Shown here: positions 6,936-12,465 of the stretch, in pieces
Layout of the letters: every line of letters begins with the position of its first letter
Position numbering within the stretch: position 1 is the stretch's first letter
NCBI GenBank assembly: GCA_007116645.1
Contig: SKIA01000080.1
Location: forward strand, 1-13,236
From: Candidatus Woesearchaeota archaeon
GTDB lineage: Archaea > Nanobdellota > Nanobdellia > Woesearchaeales > SKIA01
DNA: 13,236 nucleotides
Direction: 5' to 3'
Made by a program: the position numbers and the translations under genes
Notes under the pieces: model-generated
Database searches by the model: none
Told to the model about the DNA's origin: nothing
The model's input: the letters and a program-made list of their open reading frames with translations, nothing else

Positions 6936-7579
6936 TACTCTTTCTTCTCCTTGGATGCTTTTGGCTCGCTGGCCTCAGCTTTCTTAGGAGCTGCTTTGGG
7001 TTTAGCAGCTTCTGCTTTCGGTTTAGCCTCGGTTTTTGGCTTTGGTTTAGCTTCAGTTTTTTCTGCTGCCTTTGACTTGGCTTCTGCTTTTGCAGGCTTA
7101 ACTTCAGCTTTCTTAGCTACTTTTTGAGGTGTTTTGCGAGTGGTTTTTTCTTCTGATTCAGCAACGACTACTTCGATGTGGGTTCCTTTTCGTTGACGTC
7201 CCCGAAGGCGTCCGTAGCGCATTTGTCTTGCTGCTTGGTGAACGGTTACTGATACGATTGTAAGGTCGTCTCCGAATCCTCTGTCGCGAGCGTTTGCTGC
7301 CGCGGCGTTGATGACTGAGAGTACGTGTGTTGTTGCTTTGATTGGGTATTTTCCTGGACCGATACCTGGCTTGTGACCTGCACCGTCAGTGAATCGAGTG
7401 AATGGAACTGCCATTTTCTTTTTGAGTACTTCGCCAAGGTCTCGCTGTGCTCTTGTAACTGATTTTCCGCGTATAAAGTTTGCTACCATGATAGTAGATT
7501 TTGTACTGACTGGAATGTCTGTTCCGGCTGCGCGAGCAGTTGTTTTTTGGTCTCCTTGGTATGCGTATTTGTATCCCAT
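6935..7579 (-). CDS. rpl22: 50S ribosomal protein L22 (uL22) with Ala/Lys/Pro-rich tail
   Basis: Large-subunit protein that lines the peptide exit tunnel. Residues 1-140 of 214 are the family core. They include the archaeal KANFIRGK-type segment (MVANFIRGKSVTRAQRDL, 31-48), the tunnel-lining beta-hairpin region, HVLSVINAAAANARDRGF (85-102), and the closing RYGRLRGRQRKGTHIEVVV (121-139). Residues 141-214 are a repetitive tail built from KAEAKPK-like units, absent from typical archaeal L22 of about 150 residues. Only a weak SD is present; the gene starts 2 bp after the S19 stop. Confidence 0.96.
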   Translation of the reverse strand: MGYKYAYQGDQKTTARAAGTDIPVSTKSTIMVANFIRGKSVTRAQRDLGEVLKKKMAVPFTRFTDGAGHKPGIGPGKYPIKATTHVLSVINAAAANARDRGFGDDLTIVSVTVHQAARQMRYGRLRGRQRKGTHIEVVVAESEEKTTRKTPQKVAKKAEVKPAKAEAKSKAAEKTEAKPKPKTEAKPKAEAAKPKAAPKKAEASEPKASKEKKE

Positions 7580-7581
7580 AG

Positions 7582-7962
7582 TTATCGTACCGATGCTGCC
7601 GAGCTTGACCGGGTAGCACCTACTCCTGGATTTGAGTGTCTTACGTTGTTTCTTGTTAGAGCAAATTCTCCAAGGCGTTGTCCAATCATTTCTTCTTGGA
7701 TGCGTACTTCTCGGAATTCTTTGCCGTTGTGAACAAGAACTGTTTTTCCTACCATTCGTGGAAGGATGATGAGTTCTCGTGCGTGAGTTTTTACCTTGTC
7801 TTTTGCGAGGATTTTAGCTTCTGCTTTCTTCCACTCTTCCGGGTATCCGCGCATCATGGTTCTGCGTGCACGGCTATCAAAGAGTGCTGCGAGTTCGTCT
7901 CGTGTGAGTTGCTGAAGTTCTTCAAGCGTTTTTCCTCTGTAGGTAAATACTTTCTTAGCCAT
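7582..7962 (-). CDS. rps19: 30S ribosomal protein S19 (uS19)
   Basis: Head protein that forms a complex with S13. The 126-aa product has FTYRGKTLEELQQL near the N-terminus, then RRTMMRGYPEEW (33-44) and KTHARELIILPRMVGKTVLVHNGKEF (about 58-83), the S19 hallmark. The final GEFALTRNNVRHSNPGVGATRSS is the archaeal/eukaryotic S15e-type ending. The ATG directly abuts the L2 stop (TAGATG), with a GGGAG SD in the L2 end. Confidence 0.97.
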   Translation of the reverse strand: MAKKVFTYRGKTLEELQQLTRDELAALFDSRARRTMMRGYPEEWKKAEAKILAKDKVKTHARELIILPRMVGKTVLVHNGKEFREVRIQEEMIGQRLGEFALTRNNVRHSNPGVGATRSSSAASVR

Positions 7963-8661
7963 CTATTTTCTCCCTGTTTGTCGCGGTCTGATCATACCGA
8001 CTTTACGTCCTGGTGGCGCATCGCGCGGAGCAGGTTTCGATTTTGATTTACGCATACTGCGTGTGTTACCGAATGGGTGGTCGTATGCACTCATACTGTT
8101 ACCTGATACTTTAGGCCAGTACTTGTTTCGAGCACCGTATTTGTGGAATGCAGCTCCTGCTTTGAGTAGTGGTTTGTCAACACGTCCTCCGCCTGCTGGA
8201 ACACCGATGGTTGCACGGCATTTAGCACTGAAGGTGCGTTGTTTTTTGGATGGAAGAGCAACGGTTACGTGCGTAGCGGTTTTTGTTACTACACGTGCTG
8301 CGCTTCCTGATGAGCGTACGAATTTGCCGCCGTCTCCTGGCTGGCCTTCGATGTTAAAGACTGGCGTTCCTTCTGGAACGTCTTGAAGCATGAGTGTGTT
8401 TCCTACTTTGAGTTCTGCGTTCTCGCCGATTTGAACGATTTCTCCAACTTGTGCTCCTTCACCAGCGATAGTGAGGTACAAGAGTCCTTGTTCGTGTTCA
8501 ACAAGTGCGAGTGGAGCTGAGTGTCCTGCGCAGTGTACGATGTCAACTACTTGTCCCTCTCCGTCAGCAAAGTGTTTAGCTTGGCCTTTGAATCGGTGAC
8601 TGGTTACTGTGTAGGTAGGTGAGCCCTTACCTCTTTTTTGTGCAATAATTGGTTTACCCAT
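7963..8661 (-). CDS. rpl2: 50S ribosomal protein L2 (uL2)
   Basis: Core large-subunit protein next to the peptidyl transferase centre. The 232-aa product shows the archaeal start MGKPIIAQKRGKGSPTY, the central OB/SH3-like barrel with VVDIVHCAGHSAPLALVE, and GQPGDGGKFVRSSGSAARV. The C-terminal extension has the DHPFG motif (H195) that marks the conserved PTC-facing loop. The residues around it (SGNSMSAYDHPFGNT) differ from the usual RGVAMN.VDHPxGGG. It starts one base after the L23 stop, behind a G-rich stretch that only partly matches an SD. Confidence 0.96.
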   Translation of the reverse strand: MGKPIIAQKRGKGSPTYTVTSHRFKGQAKHFADGEGQVVDIVHCAGHSAPLALVEHEQGLLYLTIAGEGAQVGEIVQIGENAELKVGNTLMLQDVPEGTPVFNIEGQPGDGGKFVRSSGSAARVVTKTATHVTVALPSKKQRTFSAKCRATIGVPAGGGRVDKPLLKAGAAFHKYGARNKYWPKVSGNSMSAYDHPFGNTRSMRKSKSKPAPRDAPPGRKVGMIRPRQTGRK

Positions 8662-8662
8662 T

Positions 8663-8911
8663 TTAGATCAGCCCCAGTGATGTTGCAATGTCGATTGCAG
8701 GTGTTTTAGTTGAGAAGGTAACGAATGCTTTTTTTCCGGTAAGGGTTTTGAGCGTGTTTACCTTTTCGACTTTAACGTTTAGTGATTCTTCAAGCTCTTT
8801 TTTGATTTGAGCTTTTGTTGCCTTGATGTGTACCATGAAGACGAGTTTGTTTTCAGCTTCCATCAAGCGGATGCTTTTTTCAGTTGTAAGTGGGTATCGG
8901 ATGCTGTTCAT
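8663..8911 (-). CDS. rpl23: 50S ribosomal protein L23 (uL23)
   Basis: Protein at the tunnel exit and main docking site for SRP. The 82-aa product is the normal archaeal size. It begins IRYPLTTEKSIRLMEAENKLVFMV, continues with KATKAQIKKELEESLNVKVEKVNTL and ends with GKKAFVTFS, then DIATSLGLI, the family-typical close. The ATG overlaps the L4 stop as ATGA and has a GGAGGC SD inside L4. Confidence 0.96.
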   Translation of the reverse strand: MNSIRYPLTTEKSIRLMEAENKLVFMVHIKATKAQIKKELEESLNVKVEKVNTLKTLTGKKAFVTFSTKTPAIDIATSLGLI

Positions 8912-9735
8912 TTCTTAGCCTCCGCTTTGACTGCTTTCGGTTTACTGACCGCTGCTTTCTTTGGAGTGGCTTTCGTTGCTACTTTTGTAGCGGGTGCTTC
9001 TTCTCCAGAAAGTACTTTGATGCTTTGAGCGGTAAAGAGTGTTGCGCGTCCAGGGTGTGCTCCGGGTGCAAGAACATATGCGTTGAGTTGTCTTGCTGAT
9101 GCAACATCTACTCCTGGGATGTTCTTTGCTGCTTTTGTGAGCGATTCGCTCTCGGTTACGATGAGCAATGATTTTGCTCCGTTTTCTCCGCGAACAAGGT
9201 CTTCTGAGAAGCCGAGCGTTTGGAGTGCTGCGATGACGTCTTTTGTTTTGTTGAGTGCGTCAAAGTCAGCGTCGAGTGCGAAAGGATAGTTCTTTGGGAT
9301 AATGTGTCCGCGAGTTGTTACAACTTCTTTGTCAAGAGCTGCTGTGATTGCGCTGTTGATTGCTTTGCGGTTTTCTTTCTTGTTGATTTTTCGTTCCCAG
9401 ATTTTTGATGCTTTTGCTGGGTGTGCTCGTCGTCCACCTACGGTGTTTGGTGCTTCTGCTCCAACCCAGTTAAGGCGGCGTCCGTTTCGTGAAAGAATTT
9501 TTCGCGGAGTTCTTGCGATACCAATACCGTAGCTTCCACGGTATACGCGTCGTCTTTTACGAAGGTTAGTTGAGTGTTTTAGACCTGCTCGTGGGTCTGC
9601 ACCGTATGCTTGTCTTGCGCGGCTTCTAATTGCTTGGATTGCGCGTCTAATCAAGTCAGTTCTGAGTGGTTCTGAGATAGGAAATGCAATGTCGCCGTTT
9701 TGGCTGTTTTTTGTGTTGTAGATTGCGAGTTTCAT
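8908..9735 (-). CDS. rpl4: 50S ribosomal protein L4 (uL4, L4e/L1e type)
   Basis: Large-subunit protein whose loop reaches the exit tunnel. The 275-aa product has the archaeal/eukaryotic pattern: PLRTDLIRRAIQA (23-35), RQAYGADPRAG (41-51), then the basic tunnel loop RGSYGIGIARTPRK and GGRRAHPAK (about 66-108). After these come the ENRKAINSAITA helix and the C-terminal VDVASARQLNAYVLAPGAHPGR (209-230). After residue about 245 comes a short Ala/Lys/Pro/Val tail (30 residues). An AAGGAAAC SD precedes the ATG, which is one base after the L3 stop. Confidence 0.96.
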   Translation of the reverse strand: MKLAIYNTKNSQNGDIAFPISEPLRTDLIRRAIQAIRSRARQAYGADPRAGLKHSTNLRKRRRVYRGSYGIGIARTPRKILSRNGRRLNWVGAEAPNTVGGRRAHPAKASKIWERKINKKENRKAINSAITAALDKEVVTTRGHIIPKNYPFALDADFDALNKTKDVIAALQTLGFSEDLVRGENGAKSLLIVTESESLTKAAKNIPGVDVASARQLNAYVLAPGAHPGRATLFTAQSIKVLSGEEAPATKVATKATPKKAAVSKPKAVKAEAKK

Positions 9736-9736
9736 C

Positions 9737-10714
9737 TTAGTTGTTTCCTTGTTGTGATCGTGTTGCGATGTGGGTTACTTCCATTGCTTGCGTTGATGCT
9801 TTAGGATCTTGGCGTGTTGCCTTGACTAGTGTGATCATGCGCTTTTTTGGTCCTGGAATGCTTCCTTTGACGAGTAGTGTGGTGTTTTTTACTTGACCAA
9901 AGTTGACGATGCCGCCTTTGATTTGAACTTCTTCAGGAGCCACGATTGCCATGATTTGTTTGTTATATTCGGTTCGAAGGTGGTAGCCCATTCGACCTGC
10001 TTGTGGTGCGGTGTACTGAACTTTTCCGTATCCTTCAGGACCGATAACTGCTTTTCTGTTGCTCTTTTCGCTCTTGTGGCTTCTCAGGGAAACTCCAAAT
10101 CGCTTAACAACACCTGCAAATCCTTTTCCTGTTGTGACTGCGTGTGCATCAACAAAGGATCCTGCTTGGAGTATTTTGTCAACAGTAATTTCTTCTGATT
10201 CTTTTGCAAAGGCGATGGTGTCGGCTACTGAGCCGTTAAAGCCTGCTTCGAAGATTTGTGGTTTTTTCTGTCCAAATCCTGCAAGGTCTGGTTGTGTGTG
10301 AACAATAAGTGTTGCCCTTGTGTAGTCTTCAGCGTTGAGCTTGTCAAGACTTCCTGTTGGTTGCCATGATGTTGTTCGCTCAAGGTGTTTTGATGATGAT
10401 TTAAGGCGTACTTCAGTAGCTGCGGTTTCTCCGTAGCCTTTGACGTTTTTCTTGTATAAGCGCACACCGATGATTCGTAGTGGCGGGCATTCAATGATTG
10501 TTACTGGGACGTTGATTTCGCGGCCTTTTGTTGGTGAGTTCTTTTGGTTGTCAACAACTTGGATGTGTGTCATGCCTGCTTTAAAGCCAGCAAAAGCTGC
10601 TAGTCCTTCGTTGTCAGATGTATAGCTGCGAACGCGTGCGTGCTGACGAGCTGCTCGCTTTCGTGGCCAATACTGGAGGCTTCCGTGCCGTGAGTGGTTT
10701 ATTTTTTTTCCCAT
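9737..10714 (-). CDS. rpl3: 50S ribosomal protein L3 (uL3), first gene of the S10-type operon
   Basis: Large-subunit assembly initiator close to the peptidyl transferase centre. I chose the ATG at 10712-10714 (325 aa), since MGKKINHSRHGSLQYWPRKRA is the standard archaeal start. The frame stays open for 23 codons upstream to a GTG at 10783, but that part has no homology. Landmarks are FAGFKAGMTHIQVVD (about 42-56), the GKGFAGVVKRFGV region and RRAGRMG-type QAGRMGYH, with a C-terminal GSIPGPKKRMITLVKATR. No SD is visible before this ATG, which sets it apart from many downstream genes in the operon. Confidence 0.95.
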   Translation of the reverse strand: MGKKINHSRHGSLQYWPRKRAARQHARVRSYTSDNEGLAAFAGFKAGMTHIQVVDNQKNSPTKGREINVPVTIIECPPLRIIGVRLYKKNVKGYGETAATEVRLKSSSKHLERTTSWQPTGSLDKLNAEDYTRATLIVHTQPDLAGFGQKKPQIFEAGFNGSVADTIAFAKESEEITVDKILQAGSFVDAHAVTTGKGFAGVVKRFGVSLRSHKSEKSNRKAVIGPEGYGKVQYTAPQAGRMGYHLRTEYNKQIMAIVAPEEVQIKGGIVNFGQVKNTTLLVKGSIPGPKKRMITLVKATRQDPKASTQAMEVTHIATRSQQGNN

Positions 10715-10726
10715 TGTGAGATAGGT

Positions 10727-10741
10727 CCATCTGGTTGATGG
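10727..10741 (-). promoter_or_regulatory. Small hairpin just upstream of the L3 start
   Basis: In the L3 mRNA leader, CCATC and GATGG can pair (5 bp) around a 5-nt loop (AACCA), ending 12 nt before the ATG. The short stem could be chance, but it sits where a ribosome-binding site would be expected and none is seen. Confidence 0.25.
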
Positions 10742-10817
10742 CTTGGTTTTTGCTGTATCGCCTATTACGCCCGCGGTATGCACCAGAAGACTGGCAGCGC
10801 GGTTCTCAGGCGTGTCT

Positions 10818-10840
10818 TATACACAGATAGTGTGTGTATA
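10818..10840. promoter_or_regulatory. Inverted repeat, candidate operator of the ribosomal operon
   Basis: An exact 8-bp inverted repeat, TATACACA at 10818-10825 and TGTGTATA at 10833-10840, separated by 7 bp (GATAGTG). Arm length and spacing (15 bp centre to centre) resemble a dimeric regulator site. It lies about 26 bp downstream of the TTTTAAAA box read toward L3, that is, on the expected start site. The inverted repeat is seen directly; the operator role is inference. Confidence 0.5.
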
Positions 10841-10860
10841 CTTGAGGCGAACACGACTTC

Positions 10861-10868
10861 TTTTAAAA
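10861..10868 (-). promoter_or_regulatory. Candidate TATA box for the L3-S5 operon
   Basis: On the minus strand the sequence reads CTTTTTAAAAGAAG, the best TATA-like A/T block in the gap between L3 and the thioredoxin gene. Its centre at about 10865 predicts transcription starting near 10839 and a leader of about 125 nt before the L3 ATG. A second, weaker candidate (GTGTATAAG, about 10816-10824) lies in the inverted repeat itself and would start near 10794. Confidence 0.45.
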
Positions 10869-10933
10869 AGGTTCTGGTGTGGAAAATAAACATGGGAGGG
10901 TTTGTTTCGTGTGGAAATCTGTTTAAGCAAGCG

Positions 10934-10940
10934 TTTATTA
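10934..10940 (+). promoter_or_regulatory. Candidate TATA box for the thioredoxin-like gene
   Basis: TTTATTA centred at 10937 is 26 bp before the ATG at 10963. That spacing places the transcription start at or next to the start codon, as for leaderless archaeal mRNAs. There is also a GGTGTGAGG stretch 12 bp before the ATG that might serve as a weak SD. Confidence 0.45.
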
Positions 10941-10962
10941 GGGTGTGAGGCGTTGCCATGCT

Positions 10963-11247
10963 ATGGAAGAAAAACCTGTCCTCGCATATTTGTTCACGTC
11001 ACCGACGTGTCCGCACTGTCCGTCTGCGAAACGATTTGGCAAAGAGTACTTTGCTGATAAAGACGATGTTGAGTATTATGAGCTTGACGCGACCGATCCG
11101 CGCAGCTCTGAGCCCGCACAATTTTTTCAGGTGCAGTCCGTTCCGACGTTCATTCTTGTTGGTCCGGGACAAGAAACGTCTATTGGTGTTTCCGGAACGC
11201 CGTCATCTGAACATATGGATAAAGTGCTTGCGATGGTTCGCGGCTAG
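10963..11247 (+). CDS. Thioredoxin/glutaredoxin-fold protein, CPHC type
   Basis: Probable thiol-disulfide oxidoreductase of 94 aa. It has the short thioredoxin fold: beta strand LAYLFTSP, active site C16-P-H-C19, a following helix (PSAKRFGKEYF), the DDVEYYELDAT strand, and the conserved cis-proline in SVP61TFILV. The CPHC dipeptide is like that of DsbA-type proteins and some redoxins, but no signal peptide is seen, so it is probably cytoplasmic. I chose the ATG at 10963; a GTG six codons upstream (10945) is possible, but the TATA spacing favours the ATG. It is transcribed away from the ribosomal operon and its stop codon shares a CTAG with the stop of the convergent gene. Substrates are unknown. 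Confidence 0.88.
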   Translation: MEEKPVLAYLFTSPTCPHCPSAKRFGKEYFADKDDVEYYELDATDPRSSEPAQFFQVQSVPTFILVGPGQETSIGVSGTPSSEHMDKVLAMVRG

Positions 11248-11504
11248 TTCAGTCCAAGCGAATTAGTAAGGTTTGTAAGAGCACCGTTTGTTTGCTGATC
11301 AATTGCGTTTCTTGTATCGTCCACTGCTCGCACAGCGTCACCAACCCCTTCTTGCTCTCTGAGATAATCTTTGATGTCAAAGCGATCTTCAAACGGCAGC
11401 GCTTTATTTTCAAGGAATGGCAAATTGATAAACGCCTCGCCAGTAATCGTTACAAATACTTCGTCTTGAAGGAGCAGTCGCGTGAGCAGCTGTGCTGAAG
11501 GAGT

Positions 11505-11525
11505 CCAGAGTACTTCTTACTCTAG
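11505..11525 (-). repeat. Quasi-palindrome enclosing the internal TAA
   Basis: On the minus strand CTAGAGTA (11525-11518) can pair with TACTCTGG (11512-11505) around a 5-nt loop (AGAAG), with seven Watson-Crick pairs and one G-U pair. The TAA at 11519-11517 is in the hairpin, its first two bases in the stem. The inverted repeat is seen directly; any role in mutation or readthrough is inference. Confidence 0.5.
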
Positions 11526-11831
11526 CGCGGTTTCTGTCGTTGACGCCGCGCTGAGGGTGAAAGAAGGAAGCGTTCCCGTAGTGATTATTTCTCCTGTTTC
11601 TTCTAGCGTGAGTTCGTATTCTATTGTTCGTACTGGGACTGGGATGCGTGAAGGATTTGTTACTTCAAGAAGCGCTGTGAACGTGAATGATTCTGTGGTA
11701 ATTGCTGAGAGGCCACTGATTGCGAATCGGTCTAGTGAGATATCAGATAGGTCTTGGGCTAGGTAGAATCCGAATCCAGCAAGGAGGGAAAGAATCACTG
11801 CTCCGACGATAATTTTGGTTGCAAGGGCCAT
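11517..11831 (-). CDS. N-terminal 104-residue portion of the LEA14-like protein
   Basis: This is the part before the internal TAA and what a simple gene finder would report. It has a single N-terminal transmembrane or signal-anchor helix, then an extracellular-type beta-rich region with the NPSRIPVPV motif common in LEA14-like domains. The domain is incomplete, since LEA14-like proteins usually have about 150 residues with the closing strands missing here. The ATG at 11829-11831 has no SD; a TTAAATA box about 25 bp before it suggests a leaderless message. If the TAA is used as a stop, the product is likely a poorly folded fragment. Confidence 0.6.
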   Translation of the reverse strand: MALATKIIVGAVILSLLAGFGFYLAQDLSDISLDRFAISGLSAITTESFTFTALLEVTNPSRIPVPVRTIEYELTLEETGEIITTGTLPSFTLSAASTTETALE

Positions 11832-11852
11832 GGAGACGAGAGTTCAACCACG

Positions 11853-11859
11853 TATTTAA
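11853..11859 (-). promoter_or_regulatory. Candidate TATA box for the LEA14-like gene
   Basis: TTAAATA on the minus strand lies 22-28 bp before the ATG at 11831, the spacing expected for a leaderless archaeal transcript. A perfect 12-bp palindrome (TTCTATATAGAA, 11875-11886) lies just upstream and could be a second TATA box giving a leader of about 23 nt, or a regulator site. Confidence 0.45.
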
Positions 11860-11902
11860 TGGTATCAGGTTATTTTCTATATAGAACTTATTTTTTTTCT
11901 TA

Positions 11903-12433
11903 TTAAATAAGCGAGATGCGAGGAGCAAGATCAGTAGCGATAAACGTAAGAGTGGACTCTTCTCTATTCCAACGTGGCTTCGTGTTGGTGCGCGTCAACC
12001 CAATCTGCTTATGAAGCGATAGCAAAGGAGCGTAAGATAGGCGAGTTGCTACCGAGAATCCTTGTGCAAAAGGTTCTATTTCTGCAATATCTTGCATTGT
12101 AGGTCCAAGTAAGAACGGCGAAAGACAGTACACTACATCGTCAACCTTGCGAGGAGAGATGGAGTGGGTGCGGACAAGCACTCGCAAATCAGAGCCGCGC
12201 ACAAAGCCAAAACCAGTCTCGTTCAATACAGTGTTTGCCCTATCCATAAGAGAGGCGTACTTTTGGAGCAAAGGAAATGAAACGTGGTCTCGAAACACTC
12301 GAATGCACATATCTTCGTCATCAATGGTGCCTCGGTACACTACTGAATCCGTTCCGCGAGCTACAACGGAAAGCGAAGTTGCAGACAGCTCATTGAAGGC
12401 TTTCCGCTCTCGATCGGAAAATGCATTGTACAT
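11903..12433 (-). CDS. Unrecognised protein with degenerate protein-kinase-like features
   Basis: A 176-aa product with no family I can name firmly. It has a Gly/Ser loop followed by a strand (ARGTDSVVYRGTI, residues 25-37) and MCIRVF (42-47), where kinases have the VAVK lysine and this protein has R45. The hinge-like YCLSPFLLGPTMQDI follows at 102-116, and a short C-terminal segment TLTFIATDLAPRI (161-173) recalls the end of a small-kinase fold (strand plus a TD instead of DFG). No HxD catalytic loop is present and the usual C-lobe is largely absent, so it is unlikely to be an active kinase. No signal peptide or membrane helix. The start ATG at 12433 has a CTTAAAC box 25 bp before it. The function is unknown. 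Confidence 0.6.
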   Translation of the reverse strand: MYNAFSDRERKAFNELSATSLSVVARGTDSVVYRGTIDDEDMCIRVFRDHVSFPLLQKYASLMDRANTVLNETGFGFVRGSDLRVLVRTHSISPRKVDDVVYCLSPFLLGPTMQDIAEIEPFAQGFSVATRLSYAPLLSLHKQIGLTRTNTKPRWNREESTLTFIATDLAPRISLI

Positions 12434-12454
12434 ATAATAAAGAAATAAGAGCGC

Positions 12455-12461
12455 GTTTAAG
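12455..12461 (-). promoter_or_regulatory. Candidate TATA box for the kinase-like gene
   Basis: CTTAAAC on the minus strand is centred 25 bp before the ATG at 12433, inside the 32-bp gap to the transglutaminase-like gene. No SD is present, so a leaderless transcript would fit. Confidence 0.4.
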
Positions 12462-12465
12462 TACG

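Larger units (their letters stand above)
11244..11831 (-). pseudogene. LEA14-like (WHy domain) membrane-anchored protein, interrupted by an in-frame TAA
   Basis: The whole frame has 195 codons plus a final TAG (11244-11246), with one TAA at 11517-11519. The first 104 codons give an N-terminal membrane segment (TKIIVGAVILSLLAGFGFYLA, residues 5-25) and the start of an LEA14-type beta-sandwich with VTNPSRIPVPVRTIEYEL (57-74) and LPSFTLSAASTTE. The 90 codons after the TAA read on in the same frame without a gap: LLLQDEVFVTITGEAFINL, then PFEDRFDIKDY, a pattern that normally closes this domain, and a charged/Asn-rich C-terminus. No good start codon exists soon after the TAA. So this is one gene with a nonsense codon, through recent mutation, strain or assembly error, or recoding. 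Recognition of the LEA14 family is from pattern memory. Confidence 0.6.

Noticed and set aside
10715..10783. Upstream extension of L3 to a GTG (23 extra residues)
   Set aside because: No homology to L3, no SD at the GTG, and MGKKINHSRHGSLQYW is the standard archaeal start.
10815..10825. 11-base match (TCTTATACACA) to part of the Tn5 mosaic end used in library preparation
   Set aside because: The match does not extend to the full 19-bp end on either side and the sequence around it is continuous with a plausible promoter, so adapter contamination or insertion is unlikely.
10892..10948. Short plus-strand ORF (18 codons) before the thioredoxin gene
   Set aside because: Very short and overlapping the proposed TATA box; nothing supports expression.
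10765..10959. 64-codon minus-strand open frame between L3 and the thioredoxin gene
   Set aside because: It runs through the TATA box and inverted repeat, has no recognisable pattern and no supporting promoter.
10958..11266. 102-codon frame overlapping the thioredoxin gene
   Set aside because: It is a shifted frame of a gene with a clear CPHC and cis-Pro pattern; the translation is Arg/Leu/Ser-rich without domain features.
11517..11519. Pyrrolysine or genome-wide stop reassignment as the reason for the readable frame past the stop
   Set aside because: The codon is TAA, whereas pyrrolysine uses TAG, and both TAA and TAG end well-recognised genes in this window.
11292..11766. Plus-strand open frames opposite the LEA14-like gene
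   Set aside because: The minus-strand frame here gives a coherent protein; the plus-strand ones are Ser-rich shadows without a start signal.
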